Assembly: GCA_030532705.1 (NCBI GenBank)
Contig: JAUNKR010000015.1
Location: forward strand, 1 to 42,558
DNA: 42,558 nt
Direction of reading: 5' to 3'
Source: Peptostreptococcaceae bacterium
GTDB taxonomy: Bacteria; Bacillota; Clostridia; Peptostreptococcales; Filifactoraceae
Below the pieces are notes generated by a model. It did no database searches. It had not been told where the DNA came from and saw nothing but the letters and a program-made list of their open reading frames with translations. Below, in pieces: positions 26,919 to 35,147 of this stretch. Position 1 is the first letter of the stretch; the number at the start of each line of letters is the position of its first letter. The translations under genes were made by a program, and so were the position numbers.

Positions 26919-27866
26919 ATGATCAAATCAATGTTTTCCGGTGTGTCAGGACTTAGATCACACCAATCAAAAATGGATGTTATAGGAAACAACATCGCAA
27001 ACGTAAATACTTTTGGCTTTAAGGCAGCAAGAGCGACTTTCAAGGAGTCGATCTATCAGACCAAATCAAGCTCAAGCGATGCATCGACAACTTTCGGAGG
27101 ACGAAATGCGGCGCAGGTGGGTTATGGATCTCAGATCGGCGCGATCGACCTGTTGTTCACGGCAGGATCTTATGCACCGACCGATTCACCGACGGATGTC
27201 ATGATCGACGGACAGGGACTGTTTATGGTAGGAAGGCTGGATGCTTCAGGGACAGCGGGAGGACAGATCGATAATCCAAAAGGTGGCACGAACAGTAAGA
27301 TCGCTTCCCTGGAGTTGACTCGAGTTGGGGATTTCAAATTTGATGGAGCGGGATACCTGGTCGATTCAAACGGAATGATCGTCTACGGAGTCGTCAATGA
27401 GAGGGCGCAAGACAAATTTGATCCGGGAGATGCGGAGGTTGCAAAATTAAGACCGATCCGGATCCAAAAGGCGGACGGAAGCTATGATGCGACAGGTCAG
27501 GATCCAAGATTGAATGTGACGAGCATCAGCATCGGAGCGGATGGAACGATCAGCGGGATCGATGATAAAAACAATCCGGTCACGATCGCGAAAATTGCGA
27601 TCGCAAATGTTCCAAACTCCAACGCATTGGAAAAAAGCCAAGGACCTTACTACAAAATAAAGAAAAATGCGGGCGTCGTGGAGGCTTTCTTGGCAGGAAA
27701 AGGCGGAACGGGTCAGTTGATGTCCAATGGACTGGAGATGGCAAATGTGGATCTTGCGAGAGAGTTTTCTGAGATGATCACGACGCAGAGAGGATTCCAG
27801 GCAAACACAAGGATCATTACGGTATCGGATCAGATGCTGGAAGATCTGATGTCTATCAAGCGTTAA
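26919..27866 (+). CDS. flgE: Flagellar hook protein FlgE
   Basis: The hook subunit, 315 aa. The N-terminus MFSGVSGLRSHQ, then MDVIGNNIANVNTFGFKAAR, is the rod/hook export and assembly motif. The C-terminus NVDLAREFSEMITTQRGFQA, followed by ITVSDQMLEDLMSI, is the matching helix. Variable surface domains lie between. The length fits Gram-positive hooks without the extra D2/D3 domains. ATG 26919 after AAAGGA. Confidence 0.95.
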   Translation: MIKSMFSGVSGLRSHQSKMDVIGNNIANVNTFGFKAARATFKESIYQTKSSSSDASTTFGGRNAAQVGYGSQIGAIDLLFTAGSYAPTDSPTDVMIDGQGLFMVGRLDASGTAGGQIDNPKGGTNSKIASLELTRVGDFKFDGAGYLVDSNGMIVYGVVNERAQDKFDPGDAEVAKLRPIRIQKADGSYDATGQDPRLNVTSISIGADGTISGIDDKNNPVTIAKIAIANVPNSNALEKSQGPYYKIKKNAGVVEAFLAGKGGTGQLMSNGLEMANVDLAREFSEMITTQRGFQANTRIITVSDQMLEDLMSIKR

Positions 27867-27883
27867 AAGGGAAAAGGTCCCTT
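27867..27883 (+). other. Small hairpin between flgE and flbD
   Basis: AAGGGA and TCCCTT pair around an AAAGG loop just after the flgE stop and just before the flbD ribosome site. No T-run follows. It may be an mRNA-processing or stabilising stem. Confidence 0.35.
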
Positions 27884-27897
27884 AGGATGGAGGAATG

Positions 27898-28086
27898 ATG
27901 ATAAAACTTACGAAGCTCAATGGAGAACATTTTGCGCTGAACAGTGACCACATCATGGCGATCGACATCATACCGGACTCAAAGATCACTTTGACGAACA
28001 AAGAGTTTTATATCGTCAAAGAAAGCTTGGATGAGATCATCGAGCTGATCATCAAATATAAACAACAGATCTATGGGAAACAATAA
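27898..28086 (+). CDS. flbD: FlbD/SwrD family flagellar protein
   Basis: A 62-aa cytoplasmic protein of the FlbD (SwrD) family. The N-terminus IKLTKLNGEHFALNSDHI is the family signature. In Bacillus subtilis SwrD raises motor torque and works through the stators; here motA follows 18 bases later, which fits. Two adjacent ATG codons (27895, 27898) follow GGAGG; the second is better spaced and matches homologues that start MIK. Confidence 0.93.
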   Translation: MIKLTKLNGEHFALNSDHIMAIDIIPDSKITLTNKEFYIVKESLDEIIELIIKYKQQIYGKQ

Positions 28087-28104
28087 AAACGATTTGGAGG
28101 AAAA

Positions 28105-28920
28105 ATGGATATTTCAACCATAATTGGAATCCTCCTTGGAACGATACTGATCATCAACGGGATACAGATAAGCAATTTAGGAAATTTCTTCGATCTGCCC
28201 AGTGTGATCATTGTAATAGGCGGTACGCTGGCGGGACTGATCGCCAGCTTCCCGCTCAGCACATTCAAGGAGATCCCAAAGCACATCAAAATTATAGCAA
28301 ATGGGAAAAAATATGATCCGGATGCCTGCATCGAACAGATGGTTGAGCTTGCACAGACAGCGAGAAAGAATGGATTGCTTTCGCTAGAGGAAAAATCAAA
28401 CGAAATACAGGAACCATTTTTCAAAAGCTCACTGATGATGATCGTCGACGTTCCGGACTCTGAAAAGATCAAGGAGATCTTGACAGAGGAACTGATGTAT
28501 TTGGATGAGCGTCACGCAAAATCTTTGGCACTCTATGAAACAGGGGAAGCGATCGCTCCCGCATTCGGTATGATCGGTACATTGATCGGACTCGTCAACA
28601 TGCTAAAAAACATGGACGTTTCAGGCGGTGGAGAAAGTACGATCGGAGAGGATATGTCCGTTGCACTGATCACAACTTTCTATGGTACGGTGCTTGCCAA
28701 TCTGATCTTTGGACCGTTGGCAAAAAAACTGAAACTGAGAAATGAAGAAGAACTCTTGTACAAGAACATCGTCATCGAAGGGGTCTTGTCAATACAGGCG
28801 GGAGACAATCCGAAATTCTTGAGAGAAAAACTTCAGACTTATCTGGCATTCAGCAAGCGTAACAAAGGCGGAGCCGGAGGGGAAGACGGCGGAAAAGAAG
28901 GTAAAAAAGGGAAAAAGTAG
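28105..28920 (+). CDS. motA: Flagellar motor stator protein MotA
   Basis: A 271-aa stator subunit with four membrane spans. The first two flank a short outer loop (SVIIVIGGTLAGLIASFP); the last two include EAIAPAFGMIGTLIGLV with the conserved proline, and SVALITTFYGTVLANLIFGP. Charged residues in the cytoplasmic loop would contact FliG. The last 20 residues are an unusual Gly/Lys-rich tail. Ribosome site TTGGAGG, ATG 28105. Confidence 0.96.
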   Translation: MDISTIIGILLGTILIINGIQISNLGNFFDLPSVIIVIGGTLAGLIASFPLSTFKEIPKHIKIIANGKKYDPDACIEQMVELAQTARKNGLLSLEEKSNEIQEPFFKSSLMMIVDVPDSEKIKEILTEELMYLDERHAKSLALYETGEAIAPAFGMIGTLIGLVNMLKNMDVSGGGESTIGEDMSVALITTFYGTVLANLIFGPLAKKLKLRNEEELLYKNIVIEGVLSIQAGDNPKFLREKLQTYLAFSKRNKGGAGGEDGGKEGKKGKK

Positions 28921-28927
28921 GTGAAGT

Positions 28928-29698
28928 ATGGTAAAACGTAACAAGAGAAGCTCCGGCGGCGGCGGACCCGGATGGCTCGCCACTTATTCGGATATGGTCA
29001 CCTTGCTGCTATGCTTTTTCGTATTGCTCTACTCGATCAGTTCGGTGGATGCGGCGAAATGGGCGATCGTAGTCAAAAGCTTTAATCCGGATGCCGGAAA
29101 AGAAGTGGCGCAGATCATCACCGGAGAGCCGGCGGATGAATCCAAGTTTGATTCGACCGAAGTGACCGCAAACACGGAGATCGATTCGTTGGACAAATTA
29201 TACTTCGTGCTTTCCAAAGAGATCGCAGATCAAAATCTTCAATCCGATGTTGAGATCAGAAAAGGGGACGGATTTGCATTTGTGACTTTCCGAAACAATG
29301 TGTTCTTTAGTGGAGACAGCTATGCACTCCTTCCGGAAGGAAAGAAAGTATTGGACATTTTTACTTCCGTGATAGGAGATGCCACGGATATCATTCAAGA
29401 GATCCAAGTTTTGGGACATACTTCGCAGGCGTCGCCAAATCAAGTAAACGATGTGGAATTTGACCGCTTTTTATCATCGAATCGAGCATCGGAGGTGCTG
29501 GTCTATATCCAGCAGAAGAATATCATCGATCCGGCAAAACTCGTCTCGAGCTCCTATGGTCAGTTTCGTCCGGTCAGTCCTTTTGACACTGCCGAAAATC
29601 GTGCCAAAAATCGAAGAGTAGAAATTTTGATCACAGAAAACGGAGCAGTCGTAAAGGCATTGGATGAATATTATAAAGAAGCTTATGAACAAGGATAA
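28928..29698 (+). CDS. motB: Flagellar motor stator protein MotB
   Basis: The 256-aa partner of MotA. A short basic N-terminus leads into the single span with the ion-carrying aspartate D22 (GWLATYSDMVTLLLCFFVLL). The C-terminal OmpA-like domain (from about 120) anchors to peptidoglycan, with LGHTSQ and ENRAKNRRVEILI conserved. Ribosome site TAGGTGA, ATG 28928. Whether H+ or Na+ drives this motor is not decided here. Confidence 0.96.
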   Translation: MVKRNKRSSGGGGPGWLATYSDMVTLLLCFFVLLYSISSVDAAKWAIVVKSFNPDAGKEVAQIITGEPADESKFDSTEVTANTEIDSLDKLYFVLSKEIADQNLQSDVEIRKGDGFAFVTFRNNVFFSGDSYALLPEGKKVLDIFTSVIGDATDIIQEIQVLGHTSQASPNQVNDVEFDRFLSSNRASEVLVYIQQKNIIDPAKLVSSSYGQFRPVSPFDTAENRAKNRRVEILITENGAVVKALDEYYKEAYEQG

Positions 29699-29709
29699 GG
29701 AGGTGGAAA

Positions 29710-30711
29710 ATGTCAGAAGTATTATCGCAAAGTCAGATCGATATGCTGCTAAACTCAATGCTGTCAAGCGGAGGGGCAGAAGATCCGCCACCGCCTGAAG
29801 TCCAGGAAAATCCGGAGGAATACCGAAAGTATAATTTTTACAGTCCCAAGAAATTCAATCGGGATAAACTGAAGGTATTGCACAATGTATATGATAACTA
29901 TGCAAGGATGCTTTCCTCAAAGCTCAACGGGATCTTCCGAACCAATGCGGATGTTCAGGTGATCGGGATCGAGGAGCAGCGATATTATGAGTTTTCAAAT
30001 GCTTTGGGCGAGAACGATGTTCTTGGCATCACAGGTGTGGAACTGGTCGATGGCAAAAAAGGAGCGCCGGTACTGATGCATGTATCCACACAGCTGACTT
30101 TGGCAATGATCGATATGATGATCGGAGGAGGAGACGGATCGGGTGTAGATGTTCCTTTTCAGTACAAATACACCGATGTGGAACTTTCGCTGTTTGAGGC
30201 ACTCTTCTCACATATCGTCAAGAATTTAGGGGATGCCTGGTCCGCTTTTACTGAGGTCGGATGCAACTTTGAACGTTTGGAAAAAAATCCGAGCATGGTG
30301 CAGCTGATCGGTGCGGATGAGACGGTGGTGATCGTTGTCGTCGATGTCCGGTTGGGCGTAACGGAAGGGAAGATCAATATCTGCATCCCGGGAAGCACAT
30401 TGTCTTCCGTCTTTGCTCAATATGAACGATTGCTCAAAGAGAGCCAGAGCGGCTTGGCAAATCGTGAAGAAGAGCAGGTGATCATGGATGCCCTTCGCAG
30501 CACATCTTTAGAGATCAAGGTCAAGATGGGAAGTTCTAAGATCCTTTTGGGAGATGCTTATGAGTTGAAGGTCGGCGATGTGATCAATCTAAACAGACCA
30601 AAGGATTCTGACGTATTTTTGTATATCGATGACAAAGAGCGCTTCACCGGAAAGCTGGGCGTACACAAAAAGAATATGGCGGTACGCATCAATCGGATGC
30701 TGGACCAGTAA
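29710..30711 (+). CDS. fliM: Flagellar motor switch protein FliM
   Basis: A C-ring protein of 333 aa. The N-terminal CheY-P-binding peptide LSQSQIDMLL (residues 5-14) is present. The middle CheC-like domain has the FliG-contact GGGDG motif (IGGGDGSGVD), and a SpoA domain fills the last 80 residues. The strong ribosome site AAGGAGGTG precedes ATG 29710. In B. subtilis fliL precedes fliM; here motB does. Confidence 0.97.
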   Translation: MSEVLSQSQIDMLLNSMLSSGGAEDPPPPEVQENPEEYRKYNFYSPKKFNRDKLKVLHNVYDNYARMLSSKLNGIFRTNADVQVIGIEEQRYYEFSNALGENDVLGITGVELVDGKKGAPVLMHVSTQLTLAMIDMMIGGGDGSGVDVPFQYKYTDVELSLFEALFSHIVKNLGDAWSAFTEVGCNFERLEKNPSMVQLIGADETVVIVVVDVRLGVTEGKINICIPGSTLSSVFAQYERLLKESQSGLANREEEQVIMDALRSTSLEIKVKMGSSKILLGDAYELKVGDVINLNRPKDSDVFLYIDDKERFTGKLGVHKKNMAVRINRMLDQ

Positions 30712-30721
30712 AGGAGAAGAA

Positions 30722-30961
30722 ATGAAAGCGGCAGAACAAAAGATCGGTTTTTTGGATGAGATGGTCGAACTTTCCATCGAAATAGGAAGTACCAAAAGCT
30801 CGATCGAGGAAATATTGGAATTTGGGGATGGAACCCTTGTCGTACTCGACAAATATGCGGGGGATACGGTCGATATCTTTGCGAATGATCGACTGATCGC
30901 CAGAGGGGACATTATTGTTGTGGATGATAATCTAGGAATAAAAATAAGAGAATTAATCTAA
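30722..30961 (+). CDS. fliN: Minimal FliN (single SpoA domain)
   Basis: A 79-aa protein that is essentially one SpoA domain: DEMVELSIEIGSTKSSIEEI, LVVLDKYAGDTVDIFAN and RGDIIVVDDNLGIKI. In species with FliN this domain forms the lower C ring and the FliH docking site. It has no N-terminal extension. AAGGAGAAGAA precedes ATG 30722. A FliY with its own SpoA domain is encoded 850 bases later, so two FliN-type domains are available. Confidence 0.94.
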   Translation: MKAAEQKIGFLDEMVELSIEIGSTKSSIEEILEFGDGTLVVLDKYAGDTVDIFANDRLIARGDIIVVDDNLGIKIRELI

Positions 30962-30976
30962 AATAGGAGAAAGAAA

Positions 30977-31336
30977 ATGGCAAAAATATTAGTTGTTGAT
31001 GATGCAGCATTTATGAGAATGATGGTGAAGGACACCCTGACAAAGAATGGGTACTCCGATTTGTATGAAGCGGCGGATGGCGCGCAAGCGGTTGAAATGT
31101 ACAATGAAGTTAAACCGGATCTAGTGATCATGGATATTACAATGCCAAATATGGACGGATTGGAAGCGCTCAAGGCGATCAAAGGTCAAAATCCTCAGGC
31201 GCAGGTCGTAATGTGTTCTGCGATGGGACAGGAGGCGATGGTCATCGATGCGATCAAATCGGGAGCCAAAGACTTTATCGTAAAACCTTTCAAGCCGGAC
31301 AGGATCATCAAGACCGTTGAGCAGCTGCTTGGATAG
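30977..31336 (+). CDS. cheY: Chemotaxis response regulator CheY
   Basis: A 119-aa single receiver domain. The acidic pocket is D8-D9, the phospho-acceptor is D53 (LVIMDITMPNMDG), the switch residue is S81 in CSAMG, and the lysine lies in VKPFKPD. Phosphorylated CheY would bind the FliM peptide and, probably, the linker repeats of FliY. TAGGAG precedes ATG 30977. It lies between fliN and the displaced flgC. Confidence 0.96.
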   Translation: MAKILVVDDAAFMRMMVKDTLTKNGYSDLYEAADGAQAVEMYNEVKPDLVIMDITMPNMDGLEALKAIKGQNPQAQVVMCSAMGQEAMVIDAIKSGAKDFIVKPFKPDRIIKTVEQLLG

Positions 31337-31344
31337 GGGGCAAT

Positions 31345-31779
31345 ATGTCATTTCTCAGTTCGATGAATATCAGTGCATCGGCGCTTACAGCACAGCGACA
31401 GCGACTGGATATCATCTCGGAAAATATAGCGAATATCGATACGACAAGAACGGAATCTGGTGGACCGTATCGTAGGAAAATGGTCGTGCTTCGACCGAAT
31501 GAACAGGATAGCTTTCAGCGGGTATTGAGAAGCAAACTCAAAGAGCAAAAAGGCGGTGTCCATGTGGCAGAGATCGTAGAGGATGAAAGAGAATCAAAGC
31601 CGGTATATAATCCGGAGCATCCGGATGCGGATGAAAACGGTTATGTGCAGATGCCGAATGTAGAACTCATCAAAGAAACCATTGACGCAATGTCTGCCTC
31701 GAGATCGTATGACGCAAATGTTACAGTGTTTAACACCATGAAACTCATGGCGCAGAAAGCACTTGAAGTTGGAAAATAG
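31345..31779 (+). CDS. flgC: Flagellar basal-body rod protein FlgC, displaced
   Basis: A 144-aa rod subunit. The N-terminus MNISASALTAQRQRLDIISENIANIDTT, given here only as key parts (MNISASALTAQR; ISENIANID), is the FlgC signature. NPEHPDADENGYVQMPNV and the C-terminal helix SRSYDANVTVFNTMKLMAQKA are also typical of FlgC. It sits between cheY and fliY, over 12 kb from flgB, although flgB-flgC-fliE is one of the most conserved orders in flagellar clusters. GGGGG and ATG 31345 give a usable start. It appears intact. Confidence 0.93.
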   Translation: MSFLSSMNISASALTAQRQRLDIISENIANIDTTRTESGGPYRRKMVVLRPNEQDSFQRVLRSKLKEQKGGVHVAEIVEDERESKPVYNPEHPDADENGYVQMPNVELIKETIDAMSASRSYDANVTVFNTMKLMAQKALEVGK

Positions 31780-31803
31780 ACCCGCGATTAGGGGGAGGAA
31801 AAG

Positions 31804-33087
31804 ATGAATCATGAAATTCTAAGCTCCATGGAGATCGATGCGATAGGAGAAATAGTCAACATCAGCTTGGGATCATCGGCAACGGCAGTATCCAATATGC
31901 TCAATGCCAGAGTGGATATCACGGTGCCAAGGGTTAGGGTAGAATCCTATGAACAATTTGAATTCAAAAATTTGGAGCCTGCGATCGCAGTAACGATAGA
32001 TTATGTACAGGGTATCAGCGGAAATAATATCATGATACTCAAAAAAGAAGACATTCGGGTGATTTTGGAGATGCTGATGCAGACCGAGATCCCTGAAGAA
32101 GGATTTGAACTGGATGAAATATCGATCAGTGCAGTCTGTGAAGTGATGAATCAGATGATGGGGGCATCATCGACAGCACTTTCCGAACTGATGGGGAAGA
32201 TGATCAATATTTCGCCACCGACCACTTTTGAAGTGAAAGATGTGGAGAGCTTTAAGGGAAATCATTTTGATCAGGCGGAGCATTTTGTCGTGATCGAATT
32301 TGACCTTTCGATCGAAGGTAAGCTCAAAAGTGAATTTATGAATGTAATGCCGATGGATCTTGTAAAAGAGATGGTAGCTACATTTATGAAGGATATGAAC
32401 GCTCTGGGTGATGAAAGCCACAGCATTATCACGCCGGAAGAGGAAGTACCTGTATCGGAAACAAATGCAGTGATGAGCCAGGAAGCGATCGAAGCGATGC
32501 TGAAGGCGAACGAAGCACCTGCAGAAGATCAAGCGGTTGAAAATGCTTCGGAGCAAGAGTCATCAAATGCAGTGATGAGTCAAGAGGCGATCGAAGCGAT
32601 GCTCAAGGCGAACGAAGCACCGGCAGAAGATCAAGCACTTAAAAATACTTCGGGGCAATCAACTGCGGTGATGAGCCAGGAGGCGATCGAAGCGATGCTC
32701 AAGGCAAATGAAACACCAAAAAGTGAAGTGCCTCAGCCGATACAACAGTCGCAACCGGCACCGGTAAGCAATCATCAGATGGAGCCGCGTGTGTTTGAGG
32801 TGAAGGACAGTAAAACGGTCAATCCGAATCTGACCGGGGTAGCGAAGCAAGAAAATGTGGATATGCTGATGGATGTGCCATTGGTCGTATCGGTAGAGAT
32901 CGGACGTACGAAGAAACCGATCCGAGAGATCTTGGAGATCACGCAAGGGTCATTGATCGTTCTGGATAAATTGGCAGGGGATCAAGTCGAACTTTATGCG
33001 AATAATCGATGCATCGCAAAAGGCGATGTAGTGGTAGTTCATGATAACTTCGGCATTCGAGTGACCGAGGTGCTGGGCAAAAGTTAG
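31804..33087 (+). CDS. fliY: Motor switch phosphatase FliY with triplicated CheY-binding-like linker
   Basis: A 427-aa protein of the C ring. Residues 5-200 are a CheC-like domain with both CheY-phosphatase signatures intact (D12-x3-E16-x2-N19 and SAVCEVMN). Residues about 355-425 are a SpoA/FliN domain. B. subtilis FliY begins with an LSQDEIDALL peptide that binds CheY-P; here that N-terminus is absent. Instead the linker has three near-identical copies of VMSQEAIEAMLKAN, starting at A222, A256 and A288, matching the LSQxxIDxLL pattern. GGGGGAGG precedes ATG 31804. Predicted job: remove phosphate from CheY-P at the motor, with tethered CheY-binding peptides. Confidence 0.96.
   Translation: MNHEILSSMEIDAIGEIVNISLGSSATAVSNMLNARVDITVPRVRVESYEQFEFKNLEPAIAVTIDYVQGISGNNIMILKKEDIRVILEMLMQTEIPEEGFELDEISISAVCEVMNQMMGASSTALSELMGKMINISPPTTFEVKDVESFKGNHFDQAEHFVVIEFDLSIEGKLKSEFMNVMPMDLVKEMVATFMKDMNALGDESHSIITPEEEVPVSETNAVMSQEAIEAMLKANEAPAEDQAVENASEQESSNAVMSQEAIEAMLKANEAPAEDQALKNTSGQSTAVMSQEAIEAMLKANETPKSEVPQPIQQSQPAPVSNHQMEPRVFEVKDSKTVNPNLTGVAKQENVDMLMDVPLVVSVEIGRTKKPIREILEITQGSLIVLDKLAGDQVELYANNRCIAKGDVVVVHDNFGIRVTEVLGKS
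32467..32712 (+). repeat. Three in-frame repeats in the fliY linker
   Basis: Units begin at 32467, 32569 and 32665, spaced 102 and 96 bases. Each encodes AVMSQEAIEAMLKANE; the first two continue APAEDQA. Synonymous differences between copies (agccag/agtcaa, ctgaag/ctcaag) suggest that the protein sequence is held by selection. Confidence 0.95.
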
Positions 33088-33095
33088 GAGGGAAT

Positions 33096-33434
33096 ATGTT
33101 TGATGGGATCTTTCCATTGATACTATCCATCTTCATCTTGCTCGGTATATTATATCTGGCATATCTCGCAAGCAAATATCTTGGGGGAGCGACTGCAAGA
33201 CAGAGCAGTGCAAAGCATATCAAGCTCCTTGACAGCATGGCGGTCGGTCAGGATAAAGCGATCGCGGCGATCAAGGTCGGCGGCAGACAGTTTTTGATAG
33301 GGATCACGTCAGGAGGGATCTCTAATCTGACCGAGCTGAATGAAGAAGATATTGAAGAGATGCTGAAGGAAGAAGACGCTTCTTTCACGCAGCAGAAGTT
33401 TGCGGATATATTCAAGAAGCTGAGCAAAAAGTAG
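33096..33434 (+). CDS. fliO: Flagellar biosynthetic protein FliO
   Basis: A 112-aa protein with one N-terminal span (about 5-25) followed by a small cytoplasmic domain with HIKLLDSMAVGQDKAIAAIKVGGRQFLIGIT, quoted here in part (DSMAVGQDKAIAAIKVG), typical of FliO/FliZ. It assists FliP assembly. AGGAGGG precedes ATG 33096, and fliP follows. Confidence 0.9.
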   Translation: MFDGIFPLILSIFILLGILYLAYLASKYLGGATARQSSAKHIKLLDSMAVGQDKAIAAIKVGGRQFLIGITSGGISNLTELNEEDIEEMLKEEDASFTQQKFADIFKKLSKK

Positions 33435-33453
33435 GCTCGGCATGGGGTAGTTA

Positions 33454-34107
33454 ATGGATGCATTGATAAATGTAAACGGCGATGGAGTACAAACGTTAGA
33501 GATCTTATTTCTGCTGACGTCGGTGTCGTTACTTCCTTCGTTGCTGGTGATGACCACCAGCTTTACAAGAATAATCATCGTACTCTCCTTTTTGCGAAAT
33601 GCATTGGGAATACAACAGACACCACCGAATATCGTACTTGTCGGTATCGGCCTGTTTTTGACCTTGTTCATTATGGCGCCGGTGACCGATGATATCACAA
33701 AAAATGCGTATCGACCCTACAGTGAAGGAACGATCACGCAAGAGGTCGCGCTTCAACGAGCGCAAAAGCCCCTTCGGGAGTTTATGCTTCGCCAGACGGA
33801 AGTGGACACATTAGATATGTATATGTCCGCCACAGGACAAAGCACCCCGGAGAATACCGATGAGATCCCGATCCGGGTGATCATTCCTGCATTTATGACC
33901 TCAGAGCTCAAGAGAGCGTTCATCATGGGATTCTTATTATTTATCCCATTCCTGCTCATCGACATCGTCGTATCGAGTACGTTGATGTCAATGGGGATGA
34001 TCATGTTGCCGCCGGCGATGATCGCATTGCCGTTTAAGATCTTACTTTTTGTAACGCTGGATGGATGGAATCTACTGTTTTCCACTCTGCTGCGGAGCTT
34101 TAATTAG
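33454..34107 (+). CDS. fliP: Flagellar export gate protein FliP, short form
   Basis: A 217-aa export-gate subunit. The core motifs VMTTSFTRIIIVLSFLRNALG, here as MTTSFTRIIIVLSFLRNAL, and DGWNLL are intact. Many FliP proteins are 245-255 aa and carry a cleaved signal peptide; this one starts only about 15 residues before the first span and has no obvious signal peptide. The ribosome site is modest (GGGGTAG before ATG 33454). Confidence 0.95.
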   Translation: MDALINVNGDGVQTLEILFLLTSVSLLPSLLVMTTSFTRIIIVLSFLRNALGIQQTPPNIVLVGIGLFLTLFIMAPVTDDITKNAYRPYSEGTITQEVALQRAQKPLREFMLRQTEVDTLDMYMSATGQSTPENTDEIPIRVIIPAFMTSELKRAFIMGFLLFIPFLLIDIVVSSTLMSMGMIMLPPAMIALPFKILLFVTLDGWNLLFSTLLRSFN

Positions 34108-34115
34108 GAGGTTGT

Positions 34116-34376
34116 ATGACGAATTCAGAAGTGATCGGGCTCATGCAATCAGCAGCGATGATCGCATTGAAGCTGGCAGGGCCGATCCTGCTGCTGTCGA
34201 TGGGGGCGGGGATATTGATCTCTATCTTACAGGCAGCGACACAGATCAATGAGCAGACGCTTACTTTTGTACCGAAGCTGCTGTTGATCGCAGTGATACT
34301 ATTGCTCACAGGAGGAGCGATGCTGGAGCTGTTGCAAGGCTTCAGCTATGAAATATTCGATATGATGCTCAAATAG
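34116..34376 (+). CDS. fliQ: Flagellar export gate protein FliQ
   Basis: An 86-aa export-gate subunit with two spans; the pattern GPILLLSMGAGILISILQAATQINEQT, cited in part (SILQAATQINEQTLTFVPK), is the FliQ signature. TAGGAGG precedes ATG 34116; fliR follows 9 bases after the stop. Confidence 0.97.
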   Translation: MTNSEVIGLMQSAAMIALKLAGPILLLSMGAGILISILQAATQINEQTLTFVPKLLLIAVILLLTGGAMLELLQGFSYEIFDMMLK

Positions 34377-34385
34377 GAGGCGGAT

Positions 34386-35138
34386 ATGCAAAATGAAGTT
34401 CTTCTATGGAGTTTGATCATGATGCGTGTATCCGGTTTTGTGTTGGTCAATCCGATCTTAGGTCGACGAGGCATACCGGGTATCGTAAAGGCGGGGATGA
34501 TCATGGTGCTGACACTGTTTTTGATCAGTCTGCCCAATCAAGAAATAGTAGTAGGTAGTTTATTAGAGTATATTGTGCTCTTGCTCAAAGAATTTGTGGT
34601 GGGTTATGTGATCGGCTTCATCATCTCCTTGTTCCAATATGTGATCGTATTGGCGGGAGGGATCGTCGATTTTCAGATGGGACTGTCGATGTCGACCATC
34701 TATGATGCACAATCCAACAGCTCGCTTGCACTGACTGCAACGATGCTGAATATCATGTTTATGCTGATATTTTTTGCGATCGACGGGCATATCGCTTTGT
34801 TCCGGCTTTTGATAGATCTAAGGGAGATCATTCCCTATGGGGAAATGAGCTGGGATCCGTTGATGAGCTCGAGGATCCTCGCGATCTTCGTTCAATGCAC
34901 CTTAGTGGGCGTTCAGATGGCGTTTCCGATCATCGCATTGGAATTCATCGGTGAAGCGGGCGTAGGGATCTTGATGAAGACGATCCCTCAGATCAACGTG
35001 TTTGCCGTAAATATCCAGATGAAGATCTTTATCGGCTTGGTCGCGATCGTGTTTTTGATCGCACCGATGGGTGATTTTGTGCATAAACTGATCTTGGAAA
35101 TGATCGAACAGATTCGAGAGGTTGTAGCACTGTTGTAG
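34386..35138 (+). CDS. fliR: Flagellar export gate protein FliR
   Basis: A 250-aa membrane protein with about six spans. The conserved RVSGFVLVNPILGRRGIPG segment, KEFVVGYVIGF and the C-terminal NIQMKIFIGLVAIVFLI identify FliR. TAGGAGG precedes ATG 34386. It acts with FliP, FliQ and FlhB in the export gate. Confidence 0.97.
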   Translation: MQNEVLLWSLIMMRVSGFVLVNPILGRRGIPGIVKAGMIMVLTLFLISLPNQEIVVGSLLEYIVLLLKEFVVGYVIGFIISLFQYVIVLAGGIVDFQMGLSMSTIYDAQSNSSLALTATMLNIMFMLIFFAIDGHIALFRLLIDLREIIPYGEMSWDPLMSSRILAIFVQCTLVGVQMAFPIIALEFIGEAGVGILMKTIPQINVFAVNIQMKIFIGLVAIVFLIAPMGDFVHKLILEMIEQIREVVALL

Positions 35139-35147
35139 AGGAGCGCT

